Shown here: piece by piece, positions 1 through 7,700 of the stretch | Numbering within the stretch: the stretch's first letter is position 1 | How the letters are laid out: every line of letters begins with the position of its first letter | Assembly: GCA_963582935.1 (NCBI GenBank) | Contig: CAUZSH010000045.1 | Span: forward strand, 1-16,909 | DNA: 16,909 nucleotides | DNA from: CAUZSH01 sp963582935 | Lineage (GTDB): Bacteria; Pseudomonadota; Gammaproteobacteria; Francisellales; Francisellaceae | Direction of reading: 5' to 3' | Program-made: the position numbers and the translations under genes | The notes under the pieces: model-generated | Told to the model about the DNA's origin: nothing | What the model saw: only the letters and a program-made list of their open reading frames with translations | The model's database searches: none

Positions 1-182
1 TCAAGTAGCGGTAATATATAGGCTAATGTTTTACCACTTCCTGTTGGTGACTTAAGCCATACATTATCACCTTTTAATATAGACTCATAAGCCAACCTTT
101 GTATGTTTGAAGGGGTATGTATTTTTGCTATAGCTAACGCTTGCACTATGTTTTCGCTAATTTGTAAATCTGTAAAGCTCAT
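1..182 (-). CDS. DEAD-box RNA helicase, N-terminal part (runs off the left edge)
   Basis: This is the first 60 codons of an ATP-dependent RNA helicase of superfamily 2; the rest lies outside the window. Reading from the ATG at 182, the protein opens with MSFTDLQISENIVQAL. A Q-motif region (TPSNIQRLAYESILKGDN) follows, then the Walker A / motif I SPTGSGKT at about residues 48-55 and LAYILPLL. This order of aromatic start, Q motif and GSGKT is diagnostic of DEAD-box proteins such as RhlE, SrmB or DeaD. Motifs II (DEAD) to VI are not in the window, so the subfamily cannot be named. The start has no strong Shine-Dalgarno, but it is the only ATG that gives the usual N-terminus, and a good -10 box lies about 32 bp upstream. 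Such proteins unwind short RNA duplexes in ribosome assembly or mRNA decay in the cytoplasm. Confidence 0.85.
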   Translation of the reverse strand, partial: MSFTDLQISENIVQALAIAKIHTPSNIQRLAYESILKGDNVWLKSPTGSGKTLAYILPLL

Positions 183-627
183 ATTGAATTTTTTCGTGAT
201 ATAAAGTTTATTAATTATAGCGCATCTTAACACCAGTCTAATAACTAAAAACGCTTTAATTTAACACTGAGCCACCCCTAGTTTTTGGGTCACTTCTCAA
301 CGCATACTTATGTCAAATATATCATACATTCTGAGACATTTTTACATGAGCCGTGTTTTAGCGTCTTAATATGTGCCCTATAACAAACGCCTCACAACGT
401 CTAAGCCGTTAAAGTACCAGATACAGAGAAAGATATTGGTTTGGATTTTAAAAGGTGGAGATGGTGCTTAACCTGCACGGCAAAAATGTGCGAGGAATTT
501 TATAGTAAACACTCAGCTAAGCGGGAAATGTCAAAAACCCGCCAAGCCAGATGTTTGAACCTGATTGTACCGTTTTCCGATGGTAAAATTTATACATAAA
601 AAACAAATGCATCTTAAGGATAAAAAA
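183..627. other. 445-bp stretch with no convincing gene
   Basis: Apart from the helicase promoter, I see no gene here that I can support. On the plus strand 405-596 is open for 64 codons up to a TAA at 597-599, but it has no ATG near its beginning, no Shine-Dalgarno, and a composition rich in Arg, Lys and Cys that I do not recognise. At 521-542 there is an inverted repeat, GCGGG and CCCGC separated by 12 bases, without a following T run. The stretch 262-300 contains GAGCCACCCC and GGGTCACTT, which resemble terminal sequences of IS21-type insertion sequences, but no istA or istB reading frame is present. The region is probably decayed mobile or accessory DNA. Confidence 0.35.
214..241 (-). promoter_or_regulatory. 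Candidate sigma-70 promoter of the DEAD-box helicase gene
   Basis: On the minus strand a perfect TATAAT (214-219) is preceded, after a 16-base spacer, by TTAGAC (236-241), a weak -35. The -10 lies 32 bases from the helicase ATG, a normal leader length. The -10 is clear; the -35 is only a partial match. Confidence 0.45.
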
Positions 628-1026
628 TTAAAGTGAAATAGTCGCCTTAAGCTTTTGAATCATGCCTTTATTCACAGGAGGCATCTGCTTAGGATTTAAT
701 TTAGAAAGTTCGATCCATTGTGCTTTTTGACCTTCATTTCCTTTAGCAACACCCGTAAAGTCTTTGACAAGATAAAATGACAAGCAAATATTCCTTTCAC
801 TATCCACATGACGCTCTTCTGAAAATAGCTGACAACTATCTACATCAATATCCACTTCTTCTTTTAACTCACGTTTTAGAGCTGTCATCAAAGATTCTCC
901 TGGCTCAACTTTTCCGCCAGGAAACTCCCAAAATCCACCTAAGTGGCTACCCTCTTTACGTTTTGACAGAAAAACTTTGTGGTCATTATCAAGGATAATT
1001 CCAACGACAACTTGAATTTCCTTCAT
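628..1026 (-). CDS. mutT: MutT-like Nudix hydrolase (8-oxo-dGTP diphosphatase)
   Basis: The protein removes oxidised dGTP from the nucleotide pool by hydrolysing it to the monophosphate, which prevents A:T to C:G transversions. With the start chosen here it has 132 residues, close to E. coli MutT (129). The Nudix box is visible at residues 38-60: G38, E44, R52-E53-L54, E56-E57, I60. The usual Gly two residues before the last position is Asp (D59). WEFPGGKVEPGES and the C-terminal MPPVN segment are typical of MutT. An upstream in-frame ATG at 1065 would add 13 residues that do not fit the family. The ATG at 1026 is preceded by GAGGG at a short spacing, so I chose it. The gene is divergent from yqgE across only 47 bp, so the two promoters must overlap. 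It is separate from secA, its common neighbour in enterobacteria. Confidence 0.88.
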   Translation of the reverse strand: MKEIQVVVGIILDNDHKVFLSKRKEGSHLGGFWEFPGGKVEPGESLMTALKRELKEEVDIDVDSCQLFSEERHVDSERNICLSFYLVKDFTGVAKGNEGQKAQWIELSKLNPKQMPPVNKGMIQKLKATISL

Positions 1027-1073
1027 TGAACCCTCACAATTATCATTAAATAGATAGAACCACATGCTACATT

Positions 1074-1643
1074 ATGTCATCAACATTTGCGAACCAGTTA
1101 TTGATTGCAATGCCTAACTTGAAAGGCGCACCTTTTGAGGAGTCCGTTATCTATGTCTGTCAACATGATCAAAATGGCGCTATGGGCTTAGTATTGACCT
1201 ATCCAATCAAGCCAAAACTAAGTGATTTGTTCACTCAACTAGAAATCACACTTCCAAAAGACACTGCTATTATTGAAAATATGCCACTGTTTTTGGGCGG
1301 CCCTGTTGAGCCGGAGCATGGATTCATTCTACACTCACACCATGACAAGCCCTTACAATCCACCATTCAAATATCCAGCGAACTTTTTATCACAACCTCT
1401 AAAGATATTTTAGTTGCCATCGCTGAAGATGAGGGTCCTGATAATACCATCGTAACGCTGGGCTATGCCGGCTGGAGTGCAGGACAACTTGAAAAAGAAA
1501 TACAGGAAGGCTCATGGTTAAATGCCCCTCCAAGTTGTGATATTATCTTTGACGAAGACCCAAAGCAAAAATGGACTGAAGCACTTAAAAGTATTGGCAT
1601 CAAAGACGTCTCCAAATTAGCCGGATTTAGCGGCCATGCTTAA
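1074..1643 (+). CDS. yqgE: YqgE/AlgH family protein (UPF0301)
   Basis: This is a conserved cytoplasmic protein of the YqgE/AlgH (DUF179) family, 189 residues, the usual length. LLIAMP near residue 9, VIYVCQHDQNGAMGLVL around residues 25-41, a FLGGPV segment near residue 73 and LGYAGWSAGQLEKEI around residues 127-142 are the conserved family blocks. The biochemical role is not firmly known. In Pseudomonas the homologue AlgH was linked to alginate regulation, and the gene almost always sits directly before yqgF, as here. Its last 8 bases overlap the start of yqgF, so the two are a translationally coupled operon. The Shine-Dalgarno is weak, but the ATG at 1074 gives the standard N-terminus. Confidence 0.93.
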   Translation: MSSTFANQLLIAMPNLKGAPFEESVIYVCQHDQNGAMGLVLTYPIKPKLSDLFTQLEITLPKDTAIIENMPLFLGGPVEPEHGFILHSHHDKPLQSTIQISSELFITTSKDILVAIAEDEGPDNTIVTLGYAGWSAGQLEKEIQEGSWLNAPPSCDIIFDEDPKQKWTEALKSIGIKDVSKLAGFSGHA

Positions 1644-2052
1644 AAAAATACTTGCCTTTGATTATGGTAAAGCCCGCATTGGTATTGCCACTGGGCAAAC
1701 CTTAACAAGAACCGCCTCTCCTGTTACCACAATTAAGTCCATCAATGGAAAGCCCAACTGGAAAGAGATTGAAGACATTATTAAAAAATGGCGACCCAAT
1801 GAGATTGTTGTCGGACTACCTGTCGATATGCACGGTGAATTCACCGATAGCACTAAAGCCGCGCAAGCGTTTGGTGAAGAGCTTGCTAACAGAGTCAACA
1901 AACCTGTTCATTTTGTTGATGAAAAGCTTTCTACTCGTGAGGCTCGCTGGCGGCTTGAAAGCATGACTGGCAAAACGGCAAGACACCTGAAAGTGGACGC
2001 CATGGCCGCTTGTATTATTTTAGAGACGTGGATGAGTATGGAGCCGAGTTAG
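1636..2052 (+). CDS. yqgF: Putative pre-16S rRNA nuclease / Holliday junction resolvase-like YqgF (RuvX)
   Basis: This is an RNase H-fold nuclease of the YqgF family, 138 residues, the normal size. The family matures the 5' end of 16S rRNA in E. coli and was earlier proposed to act as an alternative Holliday junction resolvase. The acidic residues expected for a RuvC-like active site are visible: D9 in LAFDYG, the DEKLST block at residues 95-100 (E96), and D121 in KVDAMAA. VGLPVDMHGE around residues 56-65 is the conserved central block. The usual Lys-Arg of FDxGxKRIG is Lys-Ala-Arg here. The gene starts inside the last codons of yqgE (8-base overlap) and its stop lies 7 bp from the convergent pgl stop, leaving no room for a separate terminator. 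Confidence 0.93.
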   Translation: MLKKILAFDYGKARIGIATGQTLTRTASPVTTIKSINGKPNWKEIEDIIKKWRPNEIVVGLPVDMHGEFTDSTKAAQAFGEELANRVNKPVHFVDEKLSTREARWRLESMTGKTARHLKVDAMAACIILETWMSMEPS

Positions 2053-2059
2053 CATCTTT

Positions 2060-2785
2060 TCATTGATCTCTTAAAAGCCTCCCCGAACTCTGATCCAAAT
2101 ACCATTCTAGCACTCCATCTGTCGGTGCCACATGTTTTGCTGGATATGTTAAATAATGACTTCCGCTCTCTAATATCGTCGCAACCATTTCAGCTTTGCT
2201 TTTTCCTGTCACAAGAAAAGTGACTCGTTTCGCAGCATTGATGACACTCATCGTGATTGTAACTCGTTTTTGCCTACTCACTGGGTGCTGCGCTACCGCC
2301 GTCCAACAATCATCATCCAAAGGCACGCCATCGACAAAAAGGGACGCCGTATGCCCATCATCCCCCATTCCCAACCAAATCCAATCAAATATGGGTAAAT
2401 GATTGGCAACTTCCACATGCCTTCTAATTTCAGAAGTATAGAAAATAGTAGATTGATCTGGATTAATAACACCATCAATTGGGTGGATGTTTTCTCTAGA
2501 CAAATTAGGTAAAACATCAAATAAAAGTTTTTTCGCCTCTCCATAATTACTTTCAGGATCATCTGCCGGCACACAACGTTCATCACCCCACCAAAAATGA
2601 CATTTTTTCCAATTCACCTTGGTAGCATAATGTGAATTCGCGAGTAATTCAAAAATTTGCTTTGGCGTAGAGCCTCCTGATAGCACAATATGCACCGCTT
2701 CTTTTTTAGAGTGAGAAAGCGTAATTAAATCTTCAATAACACGCTCTACAAGATCTCTGCTGTAATCAAATTTAACAATGTCCAT
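2060..2785 (-). CDS. pgl: 6-phosphogluconolactonase
   Basis: The enzyme hydrolyses 6-phospho-D-glucono-1,5-lactone to 6-phosphogluconate, the second step of the oxidative pentose phosphate (and Entner-Doudoroff) route, in the cytoplasm. The protein has 241 residues, the usual length of the DevB/SOL family. Conserved blocks are LSGGSTPK (35-42), WGDERCVP (66-73), ESNYG (78-82) and LGMGDDGHTASLF (138-150), which carries the catalytic His. The gene lies 36 bp downstream of zwf on the same strand, so the product of glucose-6-phosphate dehydrogenase is handed straight to this enzyme from one transcript. A GTAGGAA Shine-Dalgarno precedes the ATG at a somewhat long spacing. No edd, eda or gnd follows, because the next gene is convergent. 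Confidence 0.94.
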   Translation of the reverse strand: MDIVKFDYSRDLVERVIEDLITLSHSKKEAVHIVLSGGSTPKQIFELLANSHYATKVNWKKCHFWWGDERCVPADDPESNYGEAKKLLFDVLPNLSRENIHPIDGVINPDQSTIFYTSEIRRHVEVANHLPIFDWIWLGMGDDGHTASLFVDGVPLDDDCWTAVAQHPVSRQKRVTITMSVINAAKRVTFLVTGKSKAEMVATILESGSHYLTYPAKHVAPTDGVLEWYLDQSSGRLLRDQ

Positions 2786-2821
2786 TATTTTAAATTCCTA
2801 CGTTAATACATAAAATTTGAG

Positions 2822-4336
2822 TTATTTACATTTTGGTTTGGGGTCAAATGCGAACTTTGGATTACGCCATTTATGTCCTGATTTTGCCAACAATCTATCC
2901 GCCGCTTTAGGTCCATGACTACCACTTTCATAAAAATGTAGTCGCTCTGTGGCATTATTTGATACGTAATTTATAATGGGATCAACAATAGACCAACACG
3001 CCTCAACCGCATCATTACGAGAAAACAAAGTATTATCTCCAAGCAAGGCATCTAAAATCAAACGCTCATAAGCAGGAGGGATTTGTTTGTTTGCAAAATC
3101 AGAATAAAAGAAGCTCATGTCCATTTGATGTGTTTTAAACCCCGTACCAGGTTCCTTTGCAGCAAAGGTAAGTTTGATTCCTTCATCTGGCTGAATACGA
3201 ATCACCAATTGGTTTTTATAATGTTCTTTTTTCTGCGTTTTTGAAAAAAATGGGTGCGGCGTGCTTTTAAAGTTGATCACAACTTCCGACACACGTTTTT
3301 CTAAACGTTTTCCTGTACGGATATAAAATGGAACATCATGCCAACGCCAGTTATCAATATAAAATCGAATTGCCGCATAAGTTTCAGTATGAGATTGACG
3401 GTCTACATTATTCTCTTCTCGATAGGAGTTTTCACCCTCTCCCCCTAAATACTGCCCAATCACAACATTTTCATTCATTTCTTCATCTGTCTTATAAATA
3501 CGAGTGGATTGCAACACCTTTAATGTTTCATTACGTATGGAATAGGAATCCATATTTGCAGGTGGCTCCATTGCGGTAATACACAGTAATTGCAGTAAAT
3601 GGTTTTGCACCATATCTTTAATCGCACCGGCATGGTCATAATAACCACCTCTGTCTTCAATACCGATCCTTTCGTTCGCAAATATTTGAATATTTTCAAT
3701 ATGATTCGAGTTCCACAATGGTTCAAATATGGCATTCGCAAATCGAAAAACCAGAAGATTTTGAACCGTCTCTTTCCCAAAATAGTGATCAATCCTAAAA
3801 AGTTGTTTCTCGCGATAATATTTTAATAAATGTTTATTAAGGTCTCTGGCTGAATCTTCATCGTTGCCAAACGGCTTTTCAATAATGAGGCGCTTAAAAC
3901 CATCCTCACGGTTATTTAAGCCTACTTTTGCTAATGCTTCTGGTATTTTATAATATAAACTTGGGGGGGTTGAAAGGTAAAACAAATAGTTTGCGTCAAT
4001 ATCAAATTCTTTTTTCAATACTGAAAGCCGATCTTTTATTTTAACGTACTCAGCTTCATCGGAAGTATCTAGTGTTTGATAAAATAGGTGCTTACAAAAA
4101 TCCTTAATTTCACTAGCTTCATCTGGGTTTTCCTCAATCAAAAAATCATAGGTGCCCTGTCGATAGACTTCGTCTGGAATATGACTACGCCCCGCACCAA
4201 GAATAAGTTGTCGCTTAGATAATAAGTTCTGTTTAAATAAACTGTATATGGCGGGGATCAATTTACGTTTTGATAAATCCCCAGAGGCGCCAAATATAAT
4301 AATAATATGGCTTTTAATTTTGTGCTTCATTCTCAT
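2822..4336 (-). CDS. zwf: Glucose-6-phosphate 1-dehydrogenase
   Basis: The enzyme oxidises glucose 6-phosphate to 6-phosphogluconolactone with reduction of NADP+, the entry step of the oxidative pentose phosphate pathway. At 504 residues it has the family's usual length. The N-terminal Rossmann motif IFGASGDLSKRK is at residues 14-25, EKPFG at 153-157 and the active-site signature RIDHYFGKE at 181-189, with the catalytic His in the canonical later region. Two in-frame starts exist: the ATG at 4336, which overlaps the TGA of a 20-codon upstream ORF in an ATGA junction, and the ATG at 4330. An AAGGA lies 3 bases before the first and 9 before the second, so spacing favours 4330 and coupling favours 4336. 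I list the longer form. pgl follows after 36 bp. Confidence 0.94.
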   Translation of the reverse strand: MRMKHKIKSHIIIIFGASGDLSKRKLIPAIYSLFKQNLLSKRQLILGAGRSHIPDEVYRQGTYDFLIEENPDEASEIKDFCKHLFYQTLDTSDEAEYVKIKDRLSVLKKEFDIDANYLFYLSTPPSLYYKIPEALAKVGLNNREDGFKRLIIEKPFGNDEDSARDLNKHLLKYYREKQLFRIDHYFGKETVQNLLVFRFANAIFEPLWNSNHIENIQIFANERIGIEDRGGYYDHAGAIKDMVQNHLLQLLCITAMEPPANMDSYSIRNETLKVLQSTRIYKTDEEMNENVVIGQYLGGEGENSYREENNVDRQSHTETYAAIRFYIDNWRWHDVPFYIRTGKRLEKRVSEVVINFKSTPHPFFSKTQKKEHYKNQLVIRIQPDEGIKLTFAAKEPGTGFKTHQMDMSFFYSDFANKQIPPAYERLILDALLGDNTLFSRNDAVEACWSIVDPIINYVSNNATERLHFYESGSHGPKAADRLLAKSGHKWRNPKFAFDPKPKCK

Positions 4337-4395
4337 AGTTCCTTAACGGGCATATTAGTTTCTAATATTTCTTCAAAAATTTCATTAAACTTCAC
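4333..4395 (-). CDS. 20-codon ORF with strong Shine-Dalgarno, overlapping the zwf start
   Basis: A GTG at 4395 follows GGGAGG (4403-4408) at a 7-base spacing, one of the strongest ribosome-binding sites in the window. The ORF encodes 20 residues, beginning (V/M)KFNEIFEEILE and ending MPVKEL. Its TGA overlaps the longer zwf start codon as ATGA, and its GTG shares a base with the stop of the Fic remnant upstream. Two readings are possible: a leader peptide that couples ribosomes into zwf, or the cut-off N-terminus of a gene that once followed the Fic gene. The peptide is not recognised. Translation is plausible from the site alone; function is unknown. Confidence 0.3.
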   Translation of the reverse strand: MKFNEIFEEILETNMPVKEL

Positions 4396-4588
4396 TATAT
4401 TGCCTCCCAGTGACCTGCTTTAAGGCTTCCTACTCTCTTAATTTTATTTTCATCTTTTAACTTTCTAATCGCTTTTTTTACCCCTGATTCACTCATTTTT
4501 AATTCAAAACAAATTTCTTTGATGGTTATTTCATTCTTATGCTTAGTATATTTCTTGTAATGGTATATGGCGATTTATAACGACTCAT
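4395..4588 (-). pseudogene. Fic-family protein remnant: both ends, centre deleted
   Basis: From the ATG at 4588 the frame reads MSRYKSPYTITRNIL, like the N-terminus of many Fic proteins (PPYxITxxIL), and stops after 20 codons (stop at 4526-4528). In another frame, open from 4574 to a TAG at 4395, the DNA encodes a winged-helix segment containing EITIKEICFELKMSESGVKK, followed by a VGSxxAGHWEAI-type end. This is the form of the C-terminal helix-turn-helix of Fic and AlbA_2/RecG-like proteins. The HPFxxGNGR catalytic core of about 250-300 residues is absent, so a large internal deletion that also shifted the frame best explains the locus. Fic proteins usually transfer AMP to target proteins and often act as toxins or effectors; this one cannot. 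The C-terminal match could equally belong to an AlbA_2-type protein. Confidence 0.5.
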
Positions 4589-4603
4589 TATAACATTAAC
4601 CTC

Positions 4604-4728
4604 TTAAACTTTTTCTTTTTGATATGACATTTTTTTGTAAGCTCCTACTGTATTATAAACGGTTCTTCCATTTTGATTTTTTTTAGCATTCTGAATAATA
4701 ATTGGTGTATTTGATAAGAAACCTCCTT
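4604..4728 (-). pseudogene. Small ORF remnant with perfect Shine-Dalgarno but lost start codon
   Basis: An AAGGAGG (4722-4728) is followed by an open frame of 36 codons from 4714 to a TAA at 4604, containing SNTPIIIQNAKK and RTVYNTVGAYKKM. No ATG, GTG or TTG lies at the right distance. The base string after the ribosome-binding site reads TTATCAAAT, and restoring two bases (ATG TCA AAT) would give an optimally spaced start. I therefore infer a gene broken by a 2-base deletion at its start codon. The protein is unrecognised. Its stop lies 15 bp before the Fic-remnant ATG, so the two probably formed one operon. Confidence 0.3.
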
Positions 4729-4747
4729 ACTAATCTATGCGCAAAAT

Positions 4748-7700
4748 CTAAAACCCAAGTGTTCCTAATGCACCAGAAGTTATATTACTCACTGCCGATT
4801 GAGTTGTAGCCACTTCTGGAATTGGCTCAAGTGAGGTACGACAAGAGTTTGTTATGGCTGTTGTCGCACCTTGCGCCAATTTATACCCAATCAACCCAAT
4901 TGCACCGACACCTGTTGCCATAATGGCAGCACCGAACCCAACCTCTACAGCCGTTCTCATCGTATTTGGATACACATAAATATTATTAAAGCTACCTGAT
5001 ATTGTCAAAGGTGGAATAACGCTTGAGAGATTAATAAACTTCGCACTTGGGGTCAAGGAGATATCCACTTTCTGATTCACCAAATCAACATCTCCAGAAA
5101 AAATCACCACACTACCAGAGAGATTTAACATTGAACCACTTTGAATATCAAAACGCCCCTCTTTTGCTATCGCGTTAAAAACGCCGCAATTGAGTGACAA
5201 GTCATTACTAAAACCACCGCCGGCTAACAGGCTAAAAAATTTTGTAATCGGGTTGTTAGAAGAAACTAAACGATAATTAACATCCCTCATACCTACTTTT
5301 ATACGGCCATCTAGATGATCTAAAAGTTCTTTGGTGGTTTGACCTTCACTGTGAGCCACCGCATCAAACATAAATTGACCTGTCGAAAGACCGATATCTT
5401 CTAAATGCAACCCTTTCACCAACTGAGCCAAATTCAACACACCCATATAGATCTTGTACTGCAAATGATATTGCCCAGCCAATCCTGGTGTCACCGCAAG
5501 TATGCCATCTACTTTCCCTGAAAATATATTCTTAGCGCCAAAGTTAACATGCAAGTCATTCCCAGCAGACTCCACGCCTAGATTTACATCCGTGATGGTG
5601 CTCGTGTCAAAAATAATTTTTGCAAGCTGTAGCTTCGCATCAATATTATACTGTTCAAATATTTCACCAAGCGGAATCGTCATCCATGAAGGAATGACCG
5701 CTTTTTCTTTTTGTGCTTTTTCAGCCATTTCAGCCGCTTTCTTTGGGTCTACCTCTTCTTCTTTTTTCTTAGTGGTTGCTTCCTCTGCAAACCCCAAAGT
5801 GTTCGAGTGCGCTTTTAAGTTATCCTTTGCCGATTGATATGCAGCTTGAATTTTTGAGACATCAATCACATTACTACTAGCCTTAAAAAATGTATTCCAA
5901 ATACCTTGTTGTTTTGACATTTTACCTATTGCGGTAAAATCAGTTCCCGAGCCTTGATAAGTGATTTTTGTAAAATCTGTATGATCTTTGAGAACATCCA
6001 CCTCTAATGCAAGTTTTAAATCTTGAATGTCTGGGATAACCCCATAACCCCAACCATATATGAATTGATTCAACCCTGAAAGTGACGTGGCGTTCACCTC
6101 TAATTTGGCGCGTGCATTAAAACCAGGTTCAAGCAGCCCATTCACCAATACATTTGCCTTCACCCCATTAATATCTAAGATAAAATCTTTAAGATCAAAT
6201 GTTGTACTTTTTAAGTTATAGTCTGCTGTTAAGTTCAAACTCATTGGTTGTGCATTACTGATTGCTGTGAGAGATAAATGATCCACTGCTGCACCTAAAA
6301 GTGACAATGACATTTCAGAGTTAAGATTAATATTTTCAAGTGATGGCAATTTTGTGCCAGCAAAATCAGAATAATAAGATAAATTATTTACTTTCATAAA
6401 CAATTTTGCGGTTGCACCACCATCTTTACCTAAAAATCCATTGGCATTTAGCTGCACGCCATCGCCACTTTTGGAATCCGAAAAAAATATGCCTGCAGAT
6501 AAGGGCAAGTTTGCAAGATACATACCATAACTTGCACTCCCTTTTAAGGATAACTCCCCACCACTATATTTTGTTGAGATATCGGCAATATTCAAATTTA
6601 ACTTCCCATTGGATGCGTCAATATTTAAATCACTGTTAATTTCTTTTAAAGCTCCTAATGAAGGTTCTGGTGTCGAAGCCAAAAAATCAAATATTGCAGC
6701 ACTTGCAAAATGCGTTTTAATATTGACATCTGCCCAATCAGCCGTTTCGCTTGGCACGCCCGTCATTCCTTTGATTTTAAGGGTATTATCTTCACCATTA
6801 ATCGTCGTTACCAAATTGTATTGTGCAAGCTGGTGCAAGTTGGCTAGATTTAAGTTTACCTCACCATATAGTTCAATCGGCGCGCTATTCACCATCACAT
6901 TTACATCTGGTTTTATTTGAATTTTTTGATCACTCACCCCTTCGATATTGGCTTGTATTTTTATATTTTCAATGCGATATGGCAAAATAATGCCAGCCCC
7001 TTTGAGTAAGCTGTTTAGATTTGCCACTGAACCTGTCATACGCGTTTGCATCCAATTTGGTTTATTGAAAGGCCAAGATAATCCTGAGTTAATATCCACT
7101 TCATTATGATCATAATTTATGGATATGTTTGCCTGGATAGGCACATTATTCATATTATCCAAAGAGGTTGAAGCAATTGCATGAATTCCAAGCGGTAGCC
7201 CTTGATAAATTCCTTTAATATCTAAATTGTCAATTGAGATATCCTTTGACTCTGCCGAAATTTTTGCATTAAGGGAGATATCTTTTAATTCCACCTCTTT
7301 TGCATCCAAAGCATCATTTAAAACTGGCAAAGAGGAATTAACCGCCACATCCAGCCATTTTTGGTCGCTAAGCGGTTCCGACATCTGTCCTGCTATTGTA
7401 AACGTCTGCCCCTGCTCCCCCTTTAAACCAAGATTAACAGACAACGGGAACAGTGTTGTTTTCTCTTGAGAGGCAGCTTGTAACAATAATTTATAAGGCT
7501 TATCACGATAAACAAAATCAAAGTGTGTCGTTTCGCTTTCCAACACTCCATGACCAAAGGAGGTTGCAATTGTTAGATCTAATTGTTTGAATTGTTTTAG
7601 ATTTGGTTGTTCAAGCCCGAGCTTTTTCATAAAAACATAAGGGTCAGATATTTTTGTGGCTGATCGAGCTGCGATGTGAAAAGCATGATCTAAAGAAACC

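Noticed and set aside
521..542. GCGGG/CCCGC inverted repeat as a terminator
   Set aside because: The loop is 12 bases, no T run follows on either strand, and no gene ends close to it.
764..780. Perfect TTGACA on the plus strand
   Set aside because: It is inside the mutT coding region with no gene starting downstream in the right direction and distance.
2293..3826. Open frames of 68-97 codons overlapping pgl and zwf in other frames
   Set aside because: They conflict with two enzymes whose motifs are complete and carry no features of their own.
5502..7469. Several plus-strand open frames of 77-111 codons opposite the AsmA gene
   Set aside because: They are antisense shadows of a well-supported coding frame, with no ribosome-binding sites and no recognisable domains.
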